From: CAWAND01 sp963807065
GTDB lineage: Bacteria > Chloroflexota > Anaerolineae > Anaerolineales > E44-bin32
DNA length: 64,000 nt
Assembly: GCA_963807065.1 (NCBI GenBank)
Contig: CAWDZQ010000004.1
Location: forward strand, 558,001-622,000
Reading direction: 5' to 3'
Positions 51,357 to 59,269 of the stretch are shown piece after piece. Positions within the stretch are counted from its first letter, which is position 1. Each line of letters opens with the position of its first letter. The translations under genes and the position numbers were made by a program. The notes beneath the pieces are model-generated. The model saw only the letters and a list, made by a program, of their open reading frames with translations. It ran no database searches and was not told the origin of the DNA.

Positions 51357-52956
51357 TAACAGCCTCGGCTTCCTCGGCGGTGGCCGGCCAGGGGGCGCCG
51401 GTCAGCTTCTGCAGGGCGGTCCGGTTTTCCGGCATTTTGAAGAGGGCGTCGTGGGTGGGCCCGAAATCGGTCATCCGACCCCCTACCAGGATGGCAGTGT
51501 GGTCCGCCGCGCTGGCGGCGAATTCCACATCATGCGTGGCGACTGCAATGGCCGCCCCGTGGGAAGCCAGGCTGCGGAGCAAATCCACGAGCAGGCGCCT
51601 GGCGATCGGGTCCATCCCCAAGGTGGGTTCATCGAGCAGCAGGACAGCCGGCCGTGCCACCAGGACCGCCGCCAGGGCCGCTCGCTGCCGCTGGCCAGCC
51701 GACAGATCCCGAGGGTAGCGATCCGCCACGTCGGCCAGTCCCAGTTGGGCCAAAAGAGAATCCACATCGGCCGAGTCGGCTTCACCGTTGTGATGCTGTG
51801 CCAAGGTGAACCTCAGCTCATCGCGGACGCTGTCGGCGAATAGGAGCGCTGAGGGCCATTGGGGAACATAGCCGATCGCCCCGGCCAACTCCGACACAGG
51901 CCGCCCGTCGATCCTCACCCCGCGAAGCCTGACTTCGCCGCGAACCAGCGGCATGAGGCCCACCAGCGCCCGCAGCAGGGTCGTCTTGCCGGAGCCGTTT
52001 TCGCCCACAACGGCCGTCACCGTCCCCTCCGCCAGCTCGAGGTGCACATCCCTCAGGGCGGGGATCCGATCATAGGCGGCGCTGAGGGCCTTCCCGGCCA
52101 GGATGATCGGGCCCGGCTCCGCCTGAAGAGGTCGCCGGCCATCGCGCGCCAAATCTTCGAGCATCCGGCCCAACTTGCGGATGCCCTGGGGATCCCGTAC
52201 CTCTATCCCAAACAGGCGGAGCGCCGAGGTCAGCGGCGCTGCATAGGGCATGCCAGGCCAAACATCTTCGGCCGGGCCGCTTGCTCCCAACCCGCCATAC
52301 GGATCCAGATAGACCGCCTGCGTCGCCGCCTTCGCCAAGTCTTCCAGACGATGCTCGGCCACCAGGGTCACGGCGCCGGACTCTTTCTGCCGATCCGTCA
52401 GCCATGCAAAGAGCGCTTCTGACCCGCTCCGATCCAATTGGGAAGTCGGCTCATCGAGAAGCAGGATCTCGGGGCCGCGTGCCAGGGCGGCCGCCAGGGC
52501 CACCCGCTGTTGTTCACCACCCGACATCCGGTCCAGCGGGCGGTGGACCAGACCACCCAGCTTCAACCGCTCGACCACCTCATCCACCCGGCGCCGCAGT
52601 TTTTGGGTCGGCTCGCCGGCAATTTCCAGGCCAAATGCGATCTCATCCAACACCGAATGGCTGACGAATCGCCGGGCCGGTTCCTGGAAAACCGTGCCAA
52701 CGTGGGACGCCAGATCCTGCGGCGCCGTGAGGCGGGTGCTCACACCCTGCACGCTGACCTCGCCGGCAAAGCGTCCGCCGTAGAAATGAGGGATGAGCCC
52801 ATTCGCCGCCCACAGCAATGAAGATTTGCCGGATCCCGAGCGCCCCACCACCGCCACCAGATCACCGGGCCGCACCTCCAGGCTGATGTTGTTGAGCGCA
52901 GGCCGTTCGCCTCCGGGGTAGGTGTAGGTGAGGCGACGATAGTCAAGCACGGCCAA
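51328..52956 (-). CDS. ECF transporter ATPase, two fused domains (EcfA1A2-like)
   Basis: This 542-residue protein carries two ATPase domains that normally come as separate EcfA1 and EcfA2. The first has Walker A GRSGSGKSSLLWA (~37-49), Q-loop VFQEPARRF, signature MSGGEQQRVA and Walker B ILLLDEPTSQLD. The second has Walker A GENGSGKTTLLRA, signature LSAGQRQRAALA and VLLLDEPTLGMD, so both sites look active. It powers vitamin uptake with the EcfT encoded just upstream (14-base overlap). The operon is under a cobalamin riboswitch, so B12 is the expected cargo. Confidence 0.93.
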   Translation of the reverse strand: MAVLDYRRLTYTYPGGERPALNNISLEVRPGDLVAVVGRSGSGKSSLLWAANGLIPHFYGGRFAGEVSVQGVSTRLTAPQDLASHVGTVFQEPARRFVSHSVLDEIAFGLEIAGEPTQKLRRRVDEVVERLKLGGLVHRPLDRMSGGEQQRVALAAALARGPEILLLDEPTSQLDRSGSEALFAWLTDRQKESGAVTLVAEHRLEDLAKAATQAVYLDPYGGLGASGPAEDVWPGMPYAAPLTSALRLFGIEVRDPQGIRKLGRMLEDLARDGRRPLQAEPGPIILAGKALSAAYDRIPALRDVHLELAEGTVTAVVGENGSGKTTLLRALVGLMPLVRGEVRLRGVRIDGRPVSELAGAIGYVPQWPSALLFADSVRDELRFTLAQHHNGEADSADVDSLLAQLGLADVADRYPRDLSAGQRQRAALAAVLVARPAVLLLDEPTLGMDPIARRLLVDLLRSLASHGAAIAVATHDVEFAASAADHTAILVGGRMTDFGPTHDALFKMPENRTALQKLTGAPWPATAEEAEAVSENFHKSTA

Positions 52957-53986
52957 GGACCAGTGCGGGAAGCCCCAGTGGTAGGCACGCCAACAGGAGC
53001 GCTAGGTGGACCTGCGGCCAGGCGGCATGCGGGTATGGGTAATACACAAGAAGGCCCGGCTGCAGAAAGGTCACCGCGACGTAAACTCCCAGGCTGCCAA
53101 GACACAAGCCCGACACCCAGGTGGCCCGCGCATCCCACGTGTCAGGTCGAAACCGGGTGGGGCGCCCCACCGTCCGGCCGAGGAGAACGAACCCCGCCAA
53201 CCCGACCCCAAGGCACAAGACGCTCAGCCACGCAAGACCCGGAGAAACCAACCAGATCACAAGTCCGGCCGCCAGAAGGAGCCAGGCAGACACCAGGCCC
53301 GAGCGACCGATTGGGCCCAGCCGATTTTGGCCCCAACCACGACTGGCGAGAGACTCACCCAGGGCCACGGCGTTCTCCAACGACATAACCACCATCGGTA
53401 CGATCAACTGGGGCAGATCCCGCCATCCGCGGGGCTTGTAGCCGCGCACTTCTTGGGCTTCCCGGATTTCGTGAAAGGTTCGGCGAGCTTGCGGCGCGAA
53501 AGTCAGCCCGATGGAGGCCGTCAGCCCGACCGGGTAGAGGCCGATCGGCACCCGCCTCAACAGATCAGTGCTGGATACCGCCCCACCAAACGCCATCATC
53601 ACTGCCAACAGTGTGGCAATCTGGATCCCGGCGACAGTTCCGAACAGCAGCGCCTCTAGCGTGAAGTTCCCCCCGACCCAGGGGAGCGGAAGCCTCCACA
53701 AGACAGTTGAACCGGTGCGGCTCAGGGCGAAGTTCAGAAGCGTGGGGAGGGTCAACAAGCCGGCGAACAAGGCGGCATCCGACCTTCCGGGGGATCGCCC
53801 GGAGAGACGCCAGCGGGCTGCCAGCGCGGCAAACCCCACGATCAGCAGCTGCCACGGATTGCGCGAGAGCAGGGCAATGCCGGCGCCGGCGGTTGCCCAG
53901 GCAATCCACGCGCCGGGGGCACCCCGGCCACCCCGGCCTTTGTCCAGGCTGGCGTCTTCGTCCTCAATGGCCGACGATTGGGCCAT
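52943..53986 (-). CDS. ECF transporter transmembrane component (EcfT)
   Basis: This 347-residue scaffold protein has about 8 hydrophobic helices. The two coupling motifs that dock onto the ATPases are present: EAQEVRGYKPRGW (~181-193) and ESLASRGWGQNR (~216-227), each with the family's xRG triplet. An acidic N terminus (EDEDASLDKGRGG) precedes the first helix. It joins the ATPase to an S component. No S component is encoded in this operon; the candidate at 15182-15952 is about 36 kb away. The ATG at 53986 is one base after the stop of the toroid protein gene. Confidence 0.92.
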   Translation of the reverse strand: MAQSSAIEDEDASLDKGRGGRGAPGAWIAWATAGAGIALLSRNPWQLLIVGFAALAARWRLSGRSPGRSDAALFAGLLTLPTLLNFALSRTGSTVLWRLPLPWVGGNFTLEALLFGTVAGIQIATLLAVMMAFGGAVSSTDLLRRVPIGLYPVGLTASIGLTFAPQARRTFHEIREAQEVRGYKPRGWRDLPQLIVPMVVMSLENAVALGESLASRGWGQNRLGPIGRSGLVSAWLLLAAGLVIWLVSPGLAWLSVLCLGVGLAGFVLLGRTVGRPTRFRPDTWDARATWVSGLCLGSLGVYVAVTFLQPGLLVYYPYPHAAWPQVHLALLLACLPLGLPALVLGRA

Positions 53987-53987
53987 A

Positions 53988-55043
53988 TCAGTCCGACCTG
54001 CGGTTGGCGATCGCCGCCCCTATGAGGATGATCCCCAACAGCTCGAGCACGACCACGACCAGCGGGAAGGGTTCTCGGCTCTCTCCGCCATTAGCCGGCG
54101 AGGCCAAATGCGGCACATCGGCCCATGAGGCGCCCGCCAGGGCCGGAATGGCCTGTACGGTGGCCAGCAGGTTGTCACCCGGGGTGTCGGCGTTGAAGGC
54201 AAGGCCGCCATTCTCGGTCTGCAGACCGAGCAGAACCTGGGCCGGGTCCCCCCAATCCGCCGGCAATTCATTCGCCGCCAGCAACGCCTGGATCACCAAC
54301 GCCGTCGAGTTGGCATCCGTCGTCTCACCGTATGGGCTGGGCTTCTGGTAGGTCCAGCCGCCATCCGAGTTCTGGCTGGTCCGGAAGTACGCCAGCGAAG
54401 GGGCCAGGCTGTCCGCCGCCGCCCCCGACGCGATTAATGCCTGCACGACCAGGGCCGTCGTGTTGGAATCCCCCGAACCCGGCGTGGGGTCTCCGTTGAA
54501 CGAATACGAACCATCGGGGAGACGGTAGCTGAGCAGCCCGGCGGCCGCTTGCGGCTCCATTCCAGCTCCGGCAGCATGCAGGGCCAGAATGGTCAGCGCG
54601 CCCCCGTACACATCGGGGGTGTACAGCCCCGTGTCCGGATCCCAACCGGCTTGTAAATTCGCCACCCAATCCTGGCCCGCAATATCCCGTGGGCTGCTGC
54701 CGGCGGCCACCATGGCCAGCACCAGTTTGGCCGCCTTGCCGGTGTCCGTGGGCTGAAGCTGACCCCCTGCCTGGGCAAAATAGTCCAGCGGCGAATGCCC
54801 TTCGCGGGTCCAGCCAGAGGGATCGTCCCCAGCGCTGACGATGGCCAACACCGCGTCGGCCGTGGTAGGGAGGTCGCTGCCCTCTGAGACACCGTTGGAA
54901 AAGCCGCCATCATCTTGCTGTTGGGCGCGCAACCAGTTCACAGCTTCCGCCAACCCCGCCGATGGGGCTGCGGATCGCGGGGGAGCGAAGGCAAGCGACG
55001 GCAACAGCATCGCCGCCGCGCACAGTCGAGCAAACCTGGTCAC
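53988..55043 (-). CDS. Membrane-anchored prenyltransferase-repeat (alpha/alpha-toroid) protein, transcobalamin-like
   Basis: This 351-residue exported protein has a signal peptide (~1-25), then terpene-cyclase/prenyltransferase-type repeats (AVNWLRAQQQDDGGFSNG, YFRTSQNSDGGWTYQ, LLGLQTENGGLAFNAD and others) that build an alpha/alpha barrel, and a C-terminal membrane helix (~328-347) with a basic tail (NRRSD). It has no cyclase active-site DxDD. Vertebrate transcobalamin and intrinsic factor use the same barrel to hold B12. Its position directly after a cobalamin riboswitch and before EcfT/EcfA makes a B12-capture role likely by inference. GTG 55043 is chosen: GGAGG lies 7 bases upstream, and the frame further up is riboswitch RNA. 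Confidence 0.85.
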   Translation of the reverse strand: MTRFARLCAAAMLLPSLAFAPPRSAAPSAGLAEAVNWLRAQQQDDGGFSNGVSEGSDLPTTADAVLAIVSAGDDPSGWTREGHSPLDYFAQAGGQLQPTDTGKAAKLVLAMVAAGSSPRDIAGQDWVANLQAGWDPDTGLYTPDVYGGALTILALHAAGAGMEPQAAAGLLSYRLPDGSYSFNGDPTPGSGDSNTTALVVQALIASGAAADSLAPSLAYFRTSQNSDGGWTYQKPSPYGETTDANSTALVIQALLAANELPADWGDPAQVLLGLQTENGGLAFNADTPGDNLLATVQAIPALAGASWADVPHLASPANGGESREPFPLVVVVLELLGIILIGAAIANRRSD

Positions 55044-55099
55044 CAGACAGCCTCCTGTCTTCAGCAGCCTTCCGATGGCGCAGGGTCGGCCGGGAACCC

Positions 55100-55135
55100 A
55101 AAAGGGCCTCACCCTGCGCGTCTGCGGTGAGGCCC
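55100..55135 (-). terminator. Riboswitch-controlled intrinsic terminator
   Basis: A perfect 10-base-pair stem (GGGCCTCACC / GGTGAGGCCC) is followed at once by TTTT on the minus strand. It lies between the cobalamin riboswitch and the first gene's start codon (57 bases further), the usual place for an expression platform that stops transcription when B12 is bound. Confidence 0.85.
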
Positions 55136-55189
55136 ACGTGGACATGCCTGCGGGCGCGACCGCCTTTCCGCGAAGGGGCTGAGTGCGCC

Positions 55190-55328
55190 GGGTCGAGGCG
55201 GGTATTCTGGCTTGTCGGCCCTGAGGGGGCGGCCGACTCACAGTTGCGGGACAGCGCCGGACTACATGAACGAGATCACCGGCTTCCCCCGACAGGATTC
55301 CCGCAGCGGGCGGGGATCCCCTCGACCC
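55190..55328 (-). promoter_or_regulatory. Cobalamin (B12) riboswitch
   Basis: On the minus strand the RNA is closed by the P1 stem GGGTCGAG/CTCGACCC (55321-55328 with 55190-55197). It contains the conserved core GCTGTCCCGCAACTGTGA (55238-55255) and the 3' B12-box element AAGCCAGAATACCCGCC (55197-55213). The GCCGGTG/CCGGCGC pairing upstream is also in place. These match the AdoCbl riboswitch consensus closely. It precedes the toroid protein, EcfT, EcfA and HD genes and should switch them off when B12 is plentiful. Confidence 0.95.
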
Positions 55329-55347
55329 AGAGTATCGAATTTCCAAG

Positions 55348-55376
55348 AGTATAGAGCCGGCCCCGCGGCCGGTCAA
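55348..55376 (-). promoter_or_regulatory. Promoter of the B12-uptake operon
   Basis: On the minus strand TTGACC (55371-55376) and TATACT (55348-55353) are 17 bases apart. Transcription would start about 13-20 bases before the riboswitch P1 stem. No other promoter is needed for the four genes. Confidence 0.85.
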
Positions 55377-55415
55377 GCCGACTCGCCGGAGGAACCCACC
55401 CAAAACCAGGTCAGA

Positions 55416-55450
55416 TTGACCGTGGTGGTGAGTTGTGATAGAATTCACAA
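55416..55450 (+). promoter_or_regulatory. Cold-shock gene promoter with overlapping TTGTGA-N6-TCACAA operator
   Basis: TTGACC (55416-55421), 17 bases, then TAGAAT (55439-55444) make a near-consensus promoter. The palindrome TTGTGA-TAGAAT-TCACAA (55433-55450) is centred exactly on the -10 box, which forms its six-base spacer. A bound regulator would exclude RNA polymerase. Confidence 0.8.
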
Positions 55451-55513
55451 CGTTAAGTTAAAAAACCCACCTGGCACGAAATTTAGCACCCTGTCTGTTC
55501 GGAGGTTGAGTAC

Positions 55514-55726
55514 TTGGCCAAGCGCACGACTGGCGTGGTCCGTTGGTTTGATGGGTCCAAGGGCTACGGGTACATCGACGCCCGCGATGGCGAAGATGTC
55601 TTTGTCCACTACTCCGCACTCCAGGCAGGCAGCGCGCCGTTGCTCTCTGCGGGCGATGAAGTGAGCTTTTTCCTCGAACAGACGGTTCGAGGTGCCGAAG
55701 CCACCGATGTTGCCCGTTTGAATTGA
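55514..55726 (+). CDS. Cold-shock domain protein (CspA family)
   Basis: This 70-residue nucleic-acid chaperone has the RNA-binding motifs RNP1 (KGYGYID, ~16-22) and RNP2 (VFVHYSAL, ~29-36), plus the N-terminal VVRWFDGSKG. It binds single-stranded RNA/DNA and helps translation in the cold or in stress. The start is TTG 55514, with GGAGG 8 bases upstream; no ATG or GTG fits. The leader of about 65 bases is AT-rich. Its promoter is covered by the recurring palindromic operator. Confidence 0.93.
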   Translation: MAKRTTGVVRWFDGSKGYGYIDARDGEDVFVHYSALQAGSAPLLSAGDEVSFFLEQTVRGAEATDVARLN

Positions 55727-55751
55727 AACTGGCTTAGAACCAGACAATTGA

Positions 55752-55786
55752 GAAGCCCCGGGCGGTAGTGCTACCGACGGGGCTTC
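55752..55786 (+). terminator. Hairpin terminator after the cold-shock gene
   Basis: GAAGCCCCG and CGGGGCTTC pair, and inside them GGTAG and CTACC form an inner stem. Only a short T-poor tail follows, so it may allow some readthrough into the RNase J gene. Confidence 0.65.
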
Positions 55787-55840
55787 ATCGCATATTCACA
55801 GAAAGATGCGCCGCCAAGGCGCAGCATTGAGGTTTAACCT

Positions 55841-57487
55841 ATGTCAAGCAAGTCACTAAAGATCATCCCCATGGGCGGACTTGGGGAAGTCGGTAAGAAT
55901 ATGATGGTCGTCGAGTACGGAGACAACATCCTCGTCATCGACGCCGGAGTCATGTTCCCCGAGAACGACATGTTGGGGATCGACTACATCATCCCCGATT
56001 TCCGCTATCTGATGGACAAGAAACACCTGATCCGGGGCATCATCGTGACCCACGGTCATGAAGATCATACCGGTGCAGTACGCCACATTCTCGAAGCTTT
56101 CCAGGCGCCCATCTATGCCACCCGGCTCACGATGGGGCTGCTTGAGGTCAAGCTCAAGCGCGGCGGACTGCTCAAGGACGCCCAGCTCAACGTCGTCGAA
56201 GCCGGAGACACGGTGAAGATCGGCCCGTTCGAGGTGGAATTCTTCCACGTCAACCATTCCATTCCTGACGCTGTCGGGTTGGCGATCAACACCCCCGGTG
56301 GCTTGCTGGTCCACACCGGCGACTACAAGTTCGATCATACGCCGGTGGATGGCTGGCCGACGGACTTCAGTAAGTTGGGCGAACTTGGGGGACGGGGGGT
56401 CCTGGCACTGCTGGCAAACTCAACCAACGCGGACCGCCCTGGCTGGACCCCTTCCGAGGCGGTCATCGACGGCGCGCTGGATGACGTGTTCAAGCATGCC
56501 GAGGACAGGATCCTTATCGGCACTTTCGCCTCGTTGATCTCGCGCATGCAGCAGGTGGCGAATGCCGCCCAGCGCCACAACCGCGTGATGGCTTTCGTCG
56601 GCCTGAGCATGGTCGAAAACGCCAAAATGGCACGGGAACTCGGCTACCTGAAGGTGCCGGATGACCTGATCGTCAGCCTGGATCAGGCCCTGAAGATGAA
56701 ACCGTCCAAAGTCGTGCTGATGTGCACCGGGACCCAGGGCGAGCCGACGTCGGTGCTCGCACGCCTCTCCACCGGGTCCAATCGCCAATTTGACATCGTC
56801 CCCGGCGACACGGTCGTGCTCTCATCTCACCCAATTCCGGGCAACGAAGAGATGGTCCATCGCACGATCAACCGCCTGTTCCAGCAAGGGGCCAATGTGA
56901 TCTACGACCCCATCGCCCCGGTGCATGTTTCTGGACACGCCAGCCAGGAAGAAATGAAGCTGATGCTCCAGCTTGTGCGCCCCAAGTACTTCGTCCCCGT
57001 GCACGGTGAACTTCGGCACTTGAAGCAGCATGCCAAGATGGCCCGTCAACTCGGCATTCCGGAGGAGAACATCGCCGTGATCGAAAACGGCACCCCGATC
57101 GAATTCGAAGAAGACGGGATGGTCATCGGCGATCGTGTCCCCGGCGGCTACGTCTTCGTCGACGGCAGCGGTGTGGGCGATGTTGGGCCGATGGTCATGC
57201 GCGAGCGCGAGGCGCTGGCACGTGACGGGTTTGTCAGCGTGCACCTCAGCCTGGACGGCCACGACGGCCATCTGATCGGTGAACCGGAAATCGTCTCTAA
57301 GGGTTTCGTATTCGTACATGAAGCAGACGATCTGTTCCAGCAAGCCAAGGATCGGATTGTGGCCAGCCTGAAAGGTGGGGACGGCGGTAACGTGGCCGTC
57401 CGTGTGGAGAAGGATCTCAGCAAGTTCTTCTATGCGGAGACGGGGCGACGCCCGACGGTCGTGGTCTTCGCGTCTGAGACCGCCTAG
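55841..57487 (+). CDS. rnj: Ribonuclease J
   Basis: This metallo-beta-lactamase/beta-CASP ribonuclease (endo- and 5'-3' exonuclease) is central to mRNA decay and rRNA processing in bacteria without RNase E. The zinc motif HGHEDHTGA lies at ~71-79, with further ligands in HVNHSIPDA, HTGDYKFD and the C-terminal HVSGHASQEE (motif C). The 548-residue length is usual. ATG 55841 has GAGG upstream. It has an intact catalytic site and is probably monocistronic. Confidence 0.96.
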   Translation: MSSKSLKIIPMGGLGEVGKNMMVVEYGDNILVIDAGVMFPENDMLGIDYIIPDFRYLMDKKHLIRGIIVTHGHEDHTGAVRHILEAFQAPIYATRLTMGLLEVKLKRGGLLKDAQLNVVEAGDTVKIGPFEVEFFHVNHSIPDAVGLAINTPGGLLVHTGDYKFDHTPVDGWPTDFSKLGELGGRGVLALLANSTNADRPGWTPSEAVIDGALDDVFKHAEDRILIGTFASLISRMQQVANAAQRHNRVMAFVGLSMVENAKMARELGYLKVPDDLIVSLDQALKMKPSKVVLMCTGTQGEPTSVLARLSTGSNRQFDIVPGDTVVLSSHPIPGNEEMVHRTINRLFQQGANVIYDPIAPVHVSGHASQEEMKLMLQLVRPKYFVPVHGELRHLKQHAKMARQLGIPEENIAVIENGTPIEFEEDGMVIGDRVPGGYVFVDGSGVGDVGPMVMREREALARDGFVSVHLSLDGHDGHLIGEPEIVSKGFVFVHEADDLFQQAKDRIVASLKGGDGGNVAVRVEKDLSKFFYAETGRRPTVVVFASETA

Positions 57488-57521
57488 GTCGGCCTACGTT
57501 TGCCGCACTCCCAGCGCCGGG

Positions 57522-57527
57522 TATAAT
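57522..57527 (+). promoter_or_regulatory. -10 box TATAAT, near-leaderless start of PPIase gene
   Basis: TATAAT ends 10 bases before the ATG at 57538, and there is no Shine-Dalgarno sequence between them. The mRNA should begin within 3-4 bases of the start codon. Confidence 0.55.
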
Positions 57528-57537
57528 CCGCAAGATT

Positions 57538-58443
57538 ATGCGCACAGTTTATCGCCTATCTCTGGGGCTCTTGGCCCTTGTCATCGCCGCGTGCGGCGCT
57601 GTTCCCGGCGTGGGCCCCAGCCCTACGCCACCGCCTCCCACACCCACTCCGGTCCCGCCTACCGCCACCCCGCTGCCATCGGCAGCCGTCGTCAATGGCG
57701 AACCAATCCTGCTAAAAGACTACCAGGCCGAGCTCGCCCGCTTCGAGGCCGCACAGACGGCGCGTGGCACTGACCTTGCAACATTGGGGGATTACAAGGC
57801 GCAGGTACTCAATTCGATGATCGGCCTCAGCTTGCTGGCCCAAGGCGCTCAGACGGTCGGGGTCAGTTTCAGCCACGCGGATGTGCAGGCCAAGATCGAC
57901 CAATTGGCGAGTGACTTGGGAGGCAACGAGGCCATTGGGGCTTGGCTGGCGGCCAACAGTTATGACGTGAGCACCTTCGAGCGCGATTTTCGACAGGAGT
58001 TGATGGCAGCCCAAATGGTGGACAAGCTCTCGGCCAAGGTGCCCGACACGATGGACCAAGTCCACGCCAGGCACATTCTGGTCGCCACGAGCGATCAGGC
58101 GGAACAGCTGCGACAGCAGATCTCTGACGGCGCTGACTTCGCTACCCTGGCCGTGGAAAACTCAATTGATTTGAGCACCCGGCCGGCCGGTGGTGACTTG
58201 GGCTGGTTCCCCCCGGGCTACTTGACTTCCCCCGAGATTGAGCAGGCCGCTTTCTCCCTTCAGCCAGGTGAGGTCAGCCCCGTGATTGAGACCAAGCTGG
58301 GTTTTGACATCATTGAAGTCTTGGAACGGGGGGAACATCCCCTGTCCCCAGACGCTAAACGTCATCTTCAAACTGCAGCCGTTCAAGATTGGCTGGCTTC
58401 CCAGCGCCAGACGGCCCAGATTGACCTACTCATCAACCCCTGA
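57538..58443 (+). CDS. Lipoprotein peptidyl-prolyl isomerase (SurA/PrsA type)
   Basis: This 301-residue extracytoplasmic folding factor has a lipobox (LVIAAC, Cys19), then a Pro/Thr-rich spacer (PTPPPPTPTPVPPTATP). A SurA-like N-terminal helical chaperone part covers ~48-165, and one parvulin PPIC domain ~172-268 (VHARHILVATSDQAEQL ... GGDLGWFPPGYL ... GEVSPVIETKLGFDIIEV). It helps secreted proteins fold at the cell surface. It is followed 23 bases later by a PT-rich membrane protein, so the two are probably co-transcribed. Confidence 0.93.
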   Translation: MRTVYRLSLGLLALVIAACGAVPGVGPSPTPPPPTPTPVPPTATPLPSAAVVNGEPILLKDYQAELARFEAAQTARGTDLATLGDYKAQVLNSMIGLSLLAQGAQTVGVSFSHADVQAKIDQLASDLGGNEAIGAWLAANSYDVSTFERDFRQELMAAQMVDKLSAKVPDTMDQVHARHILVATSDQAEQLRQQISDGADFATLAVENSIDLSTRPAGGDLGWFPPGYLTSPEIEQAAFSLQPGEVSPVIETKLGFDIIEVLERGEHPLSPDAKRHLQTAAVQDWLASQRQTAQIDLLINP

Positions 58444-58466
58444 AGCATGGGGCAGGAGGTAGATCG

Positions 58467-59183
58467 ATGAGCGACCAATACTCTGGGGTCTACAAGACCA
58501 ACCGGGGCGGATTCATCCTGAACTGCCTGACGATCTTGATCCTCTTGGCCACCCTGGTGGTTGGAGGAATATTCGCTGCGGTGTTCTTCAACCCCTACAT
58601 GTCCTTCAATCCGTACCCGCCGCCAACTCTCCCGCCGACTCTGGGCGCACCGACGGTGACTTCGACCCCTGAAATCTTCCTGCCGTCCACCTGGACCCCG
58701 ACGCCCAGAAACACCCCGACGCCAAGCGCTATCCCAAGCGAGACCCCGGCGCCGCCCACAGAGACTCCGCTTGTCACCAGCGCGTCTCCCGAGGTGTCGC
58801 CGACTGGCCCGCCCTTCAGCTTGCAGTCGGGCTCGCCAGTGATGACCCCCAACATCGCTAATGATCAGGCCTGTCAATGGATGGGCGTAGGCGGTCAGGC
58901 GTTCAACGTTGACGGCGAACCGATCCAGGGGCTGGGCGTGCACCTGGAAGGCACGATCGGCGGGCTCCCGATCAAGCTGGACAGCCTGACGGGAAGCGCC
59001 AGCGCTCTCGGTCCGGCCGGCTACGTGTTCAATGTGTCAGACCATCCGATTGCGAGCCAGGGTACGCTCTGGATCCAGTTGAACGACACCGCCGGTATTC
59101 CCCTCTCCGACAAGCTGTTCTTGGACACCACGGAATCGTGCGACCAGAACCTGGTACTCATCAACTGGAGACAGGTTCGCTGA
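58467..59183 (+). CDS. Single-pass membrane protein with PT-rich linker and unknown ectodomain
   Basis: The 238-residue protein has a short cytoplasmic N terminus, one membrane helix (~17-40), a long Thr/Pro/Ser linker (~50-120) and an extracellular beta-rich domain (~130-238) with two cysteines (ACQWMGVGGQAF and ESCDQN) that could form a disulfide. The domain (FNVDGEPIQGLGVHLEGTI) resembles carboxypeptidase-regulatory or Cna-B folds. I do not recognise the family. ATG 58467 has GGAGG upstream. A strong hairpin follows 28 bases after its stop. Confidence 0.75.
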   Translation: MSDQYSGVYKTNRGGFILNCLTILILLATLVVGGIFAAVFFNPYMSFNPYPPPTLPPTLGAPTVTSTPEIFLPSTWTPTPRNTPTPSAIPSETPAPPTETPLVTSASPEVSPTGPPFSLQSGSPVMTPNIANDQACQWMGVGGQAFNVDGEPIQGLGVHLEGTIGGLPIKLDSLTGSASALGPAGYVFNVSDHPIASQGTLWIQLNDTAGIPLSDKLFLDTTESCDQNLVLINWRQVR

Positions 59184-59211
59184 TCTCGGCACACATCATC
59201 TGTGAACTCAC

Positions 59212-59237
59212 AGCGCCCGGGCCATGGCCCGGGCGCT
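59212..59237. terminator. Perfect GC palindrome between convergent genes
   Basis: A 26-base perfect palindrome (half-site AGCGCCCGGGCCA) lies between the PT-rich protein gene and the convergent DegT gene. TGGGTTTT follows on the plus strand and CTGTGAGTT on the other. It probably stops transcripts from the left, and perhaps both. Confidence 0.75.
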
Positions 59238-59269
59238 TGGGTTTTCGGATGAGCTGCTGGGGAGCAGGG

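Noticed and set aside
51341..51358. TTGTGA-N6-TCACTA copy at the ECF ATPase/HD gene junction
   Set aside because: It is within coding sequence of both genes, one arm is imperfect and the HD gene is already in the riboswitch operon; probably chance or a weak site.
55044..55448. Upstream extension of the toroid protein frame
   Set aside because: This DNA is the B12 riboswitch and its terminator; the GTG at 55043 has the ribosome site and signal peptide.
59199..59212. CTGTGAACTCACAG palindrome
   Set aside because: Its spacer is too short for the CRP/Rex-type core and it adjoins the terminator between convergent genes, with no promoter nearby.
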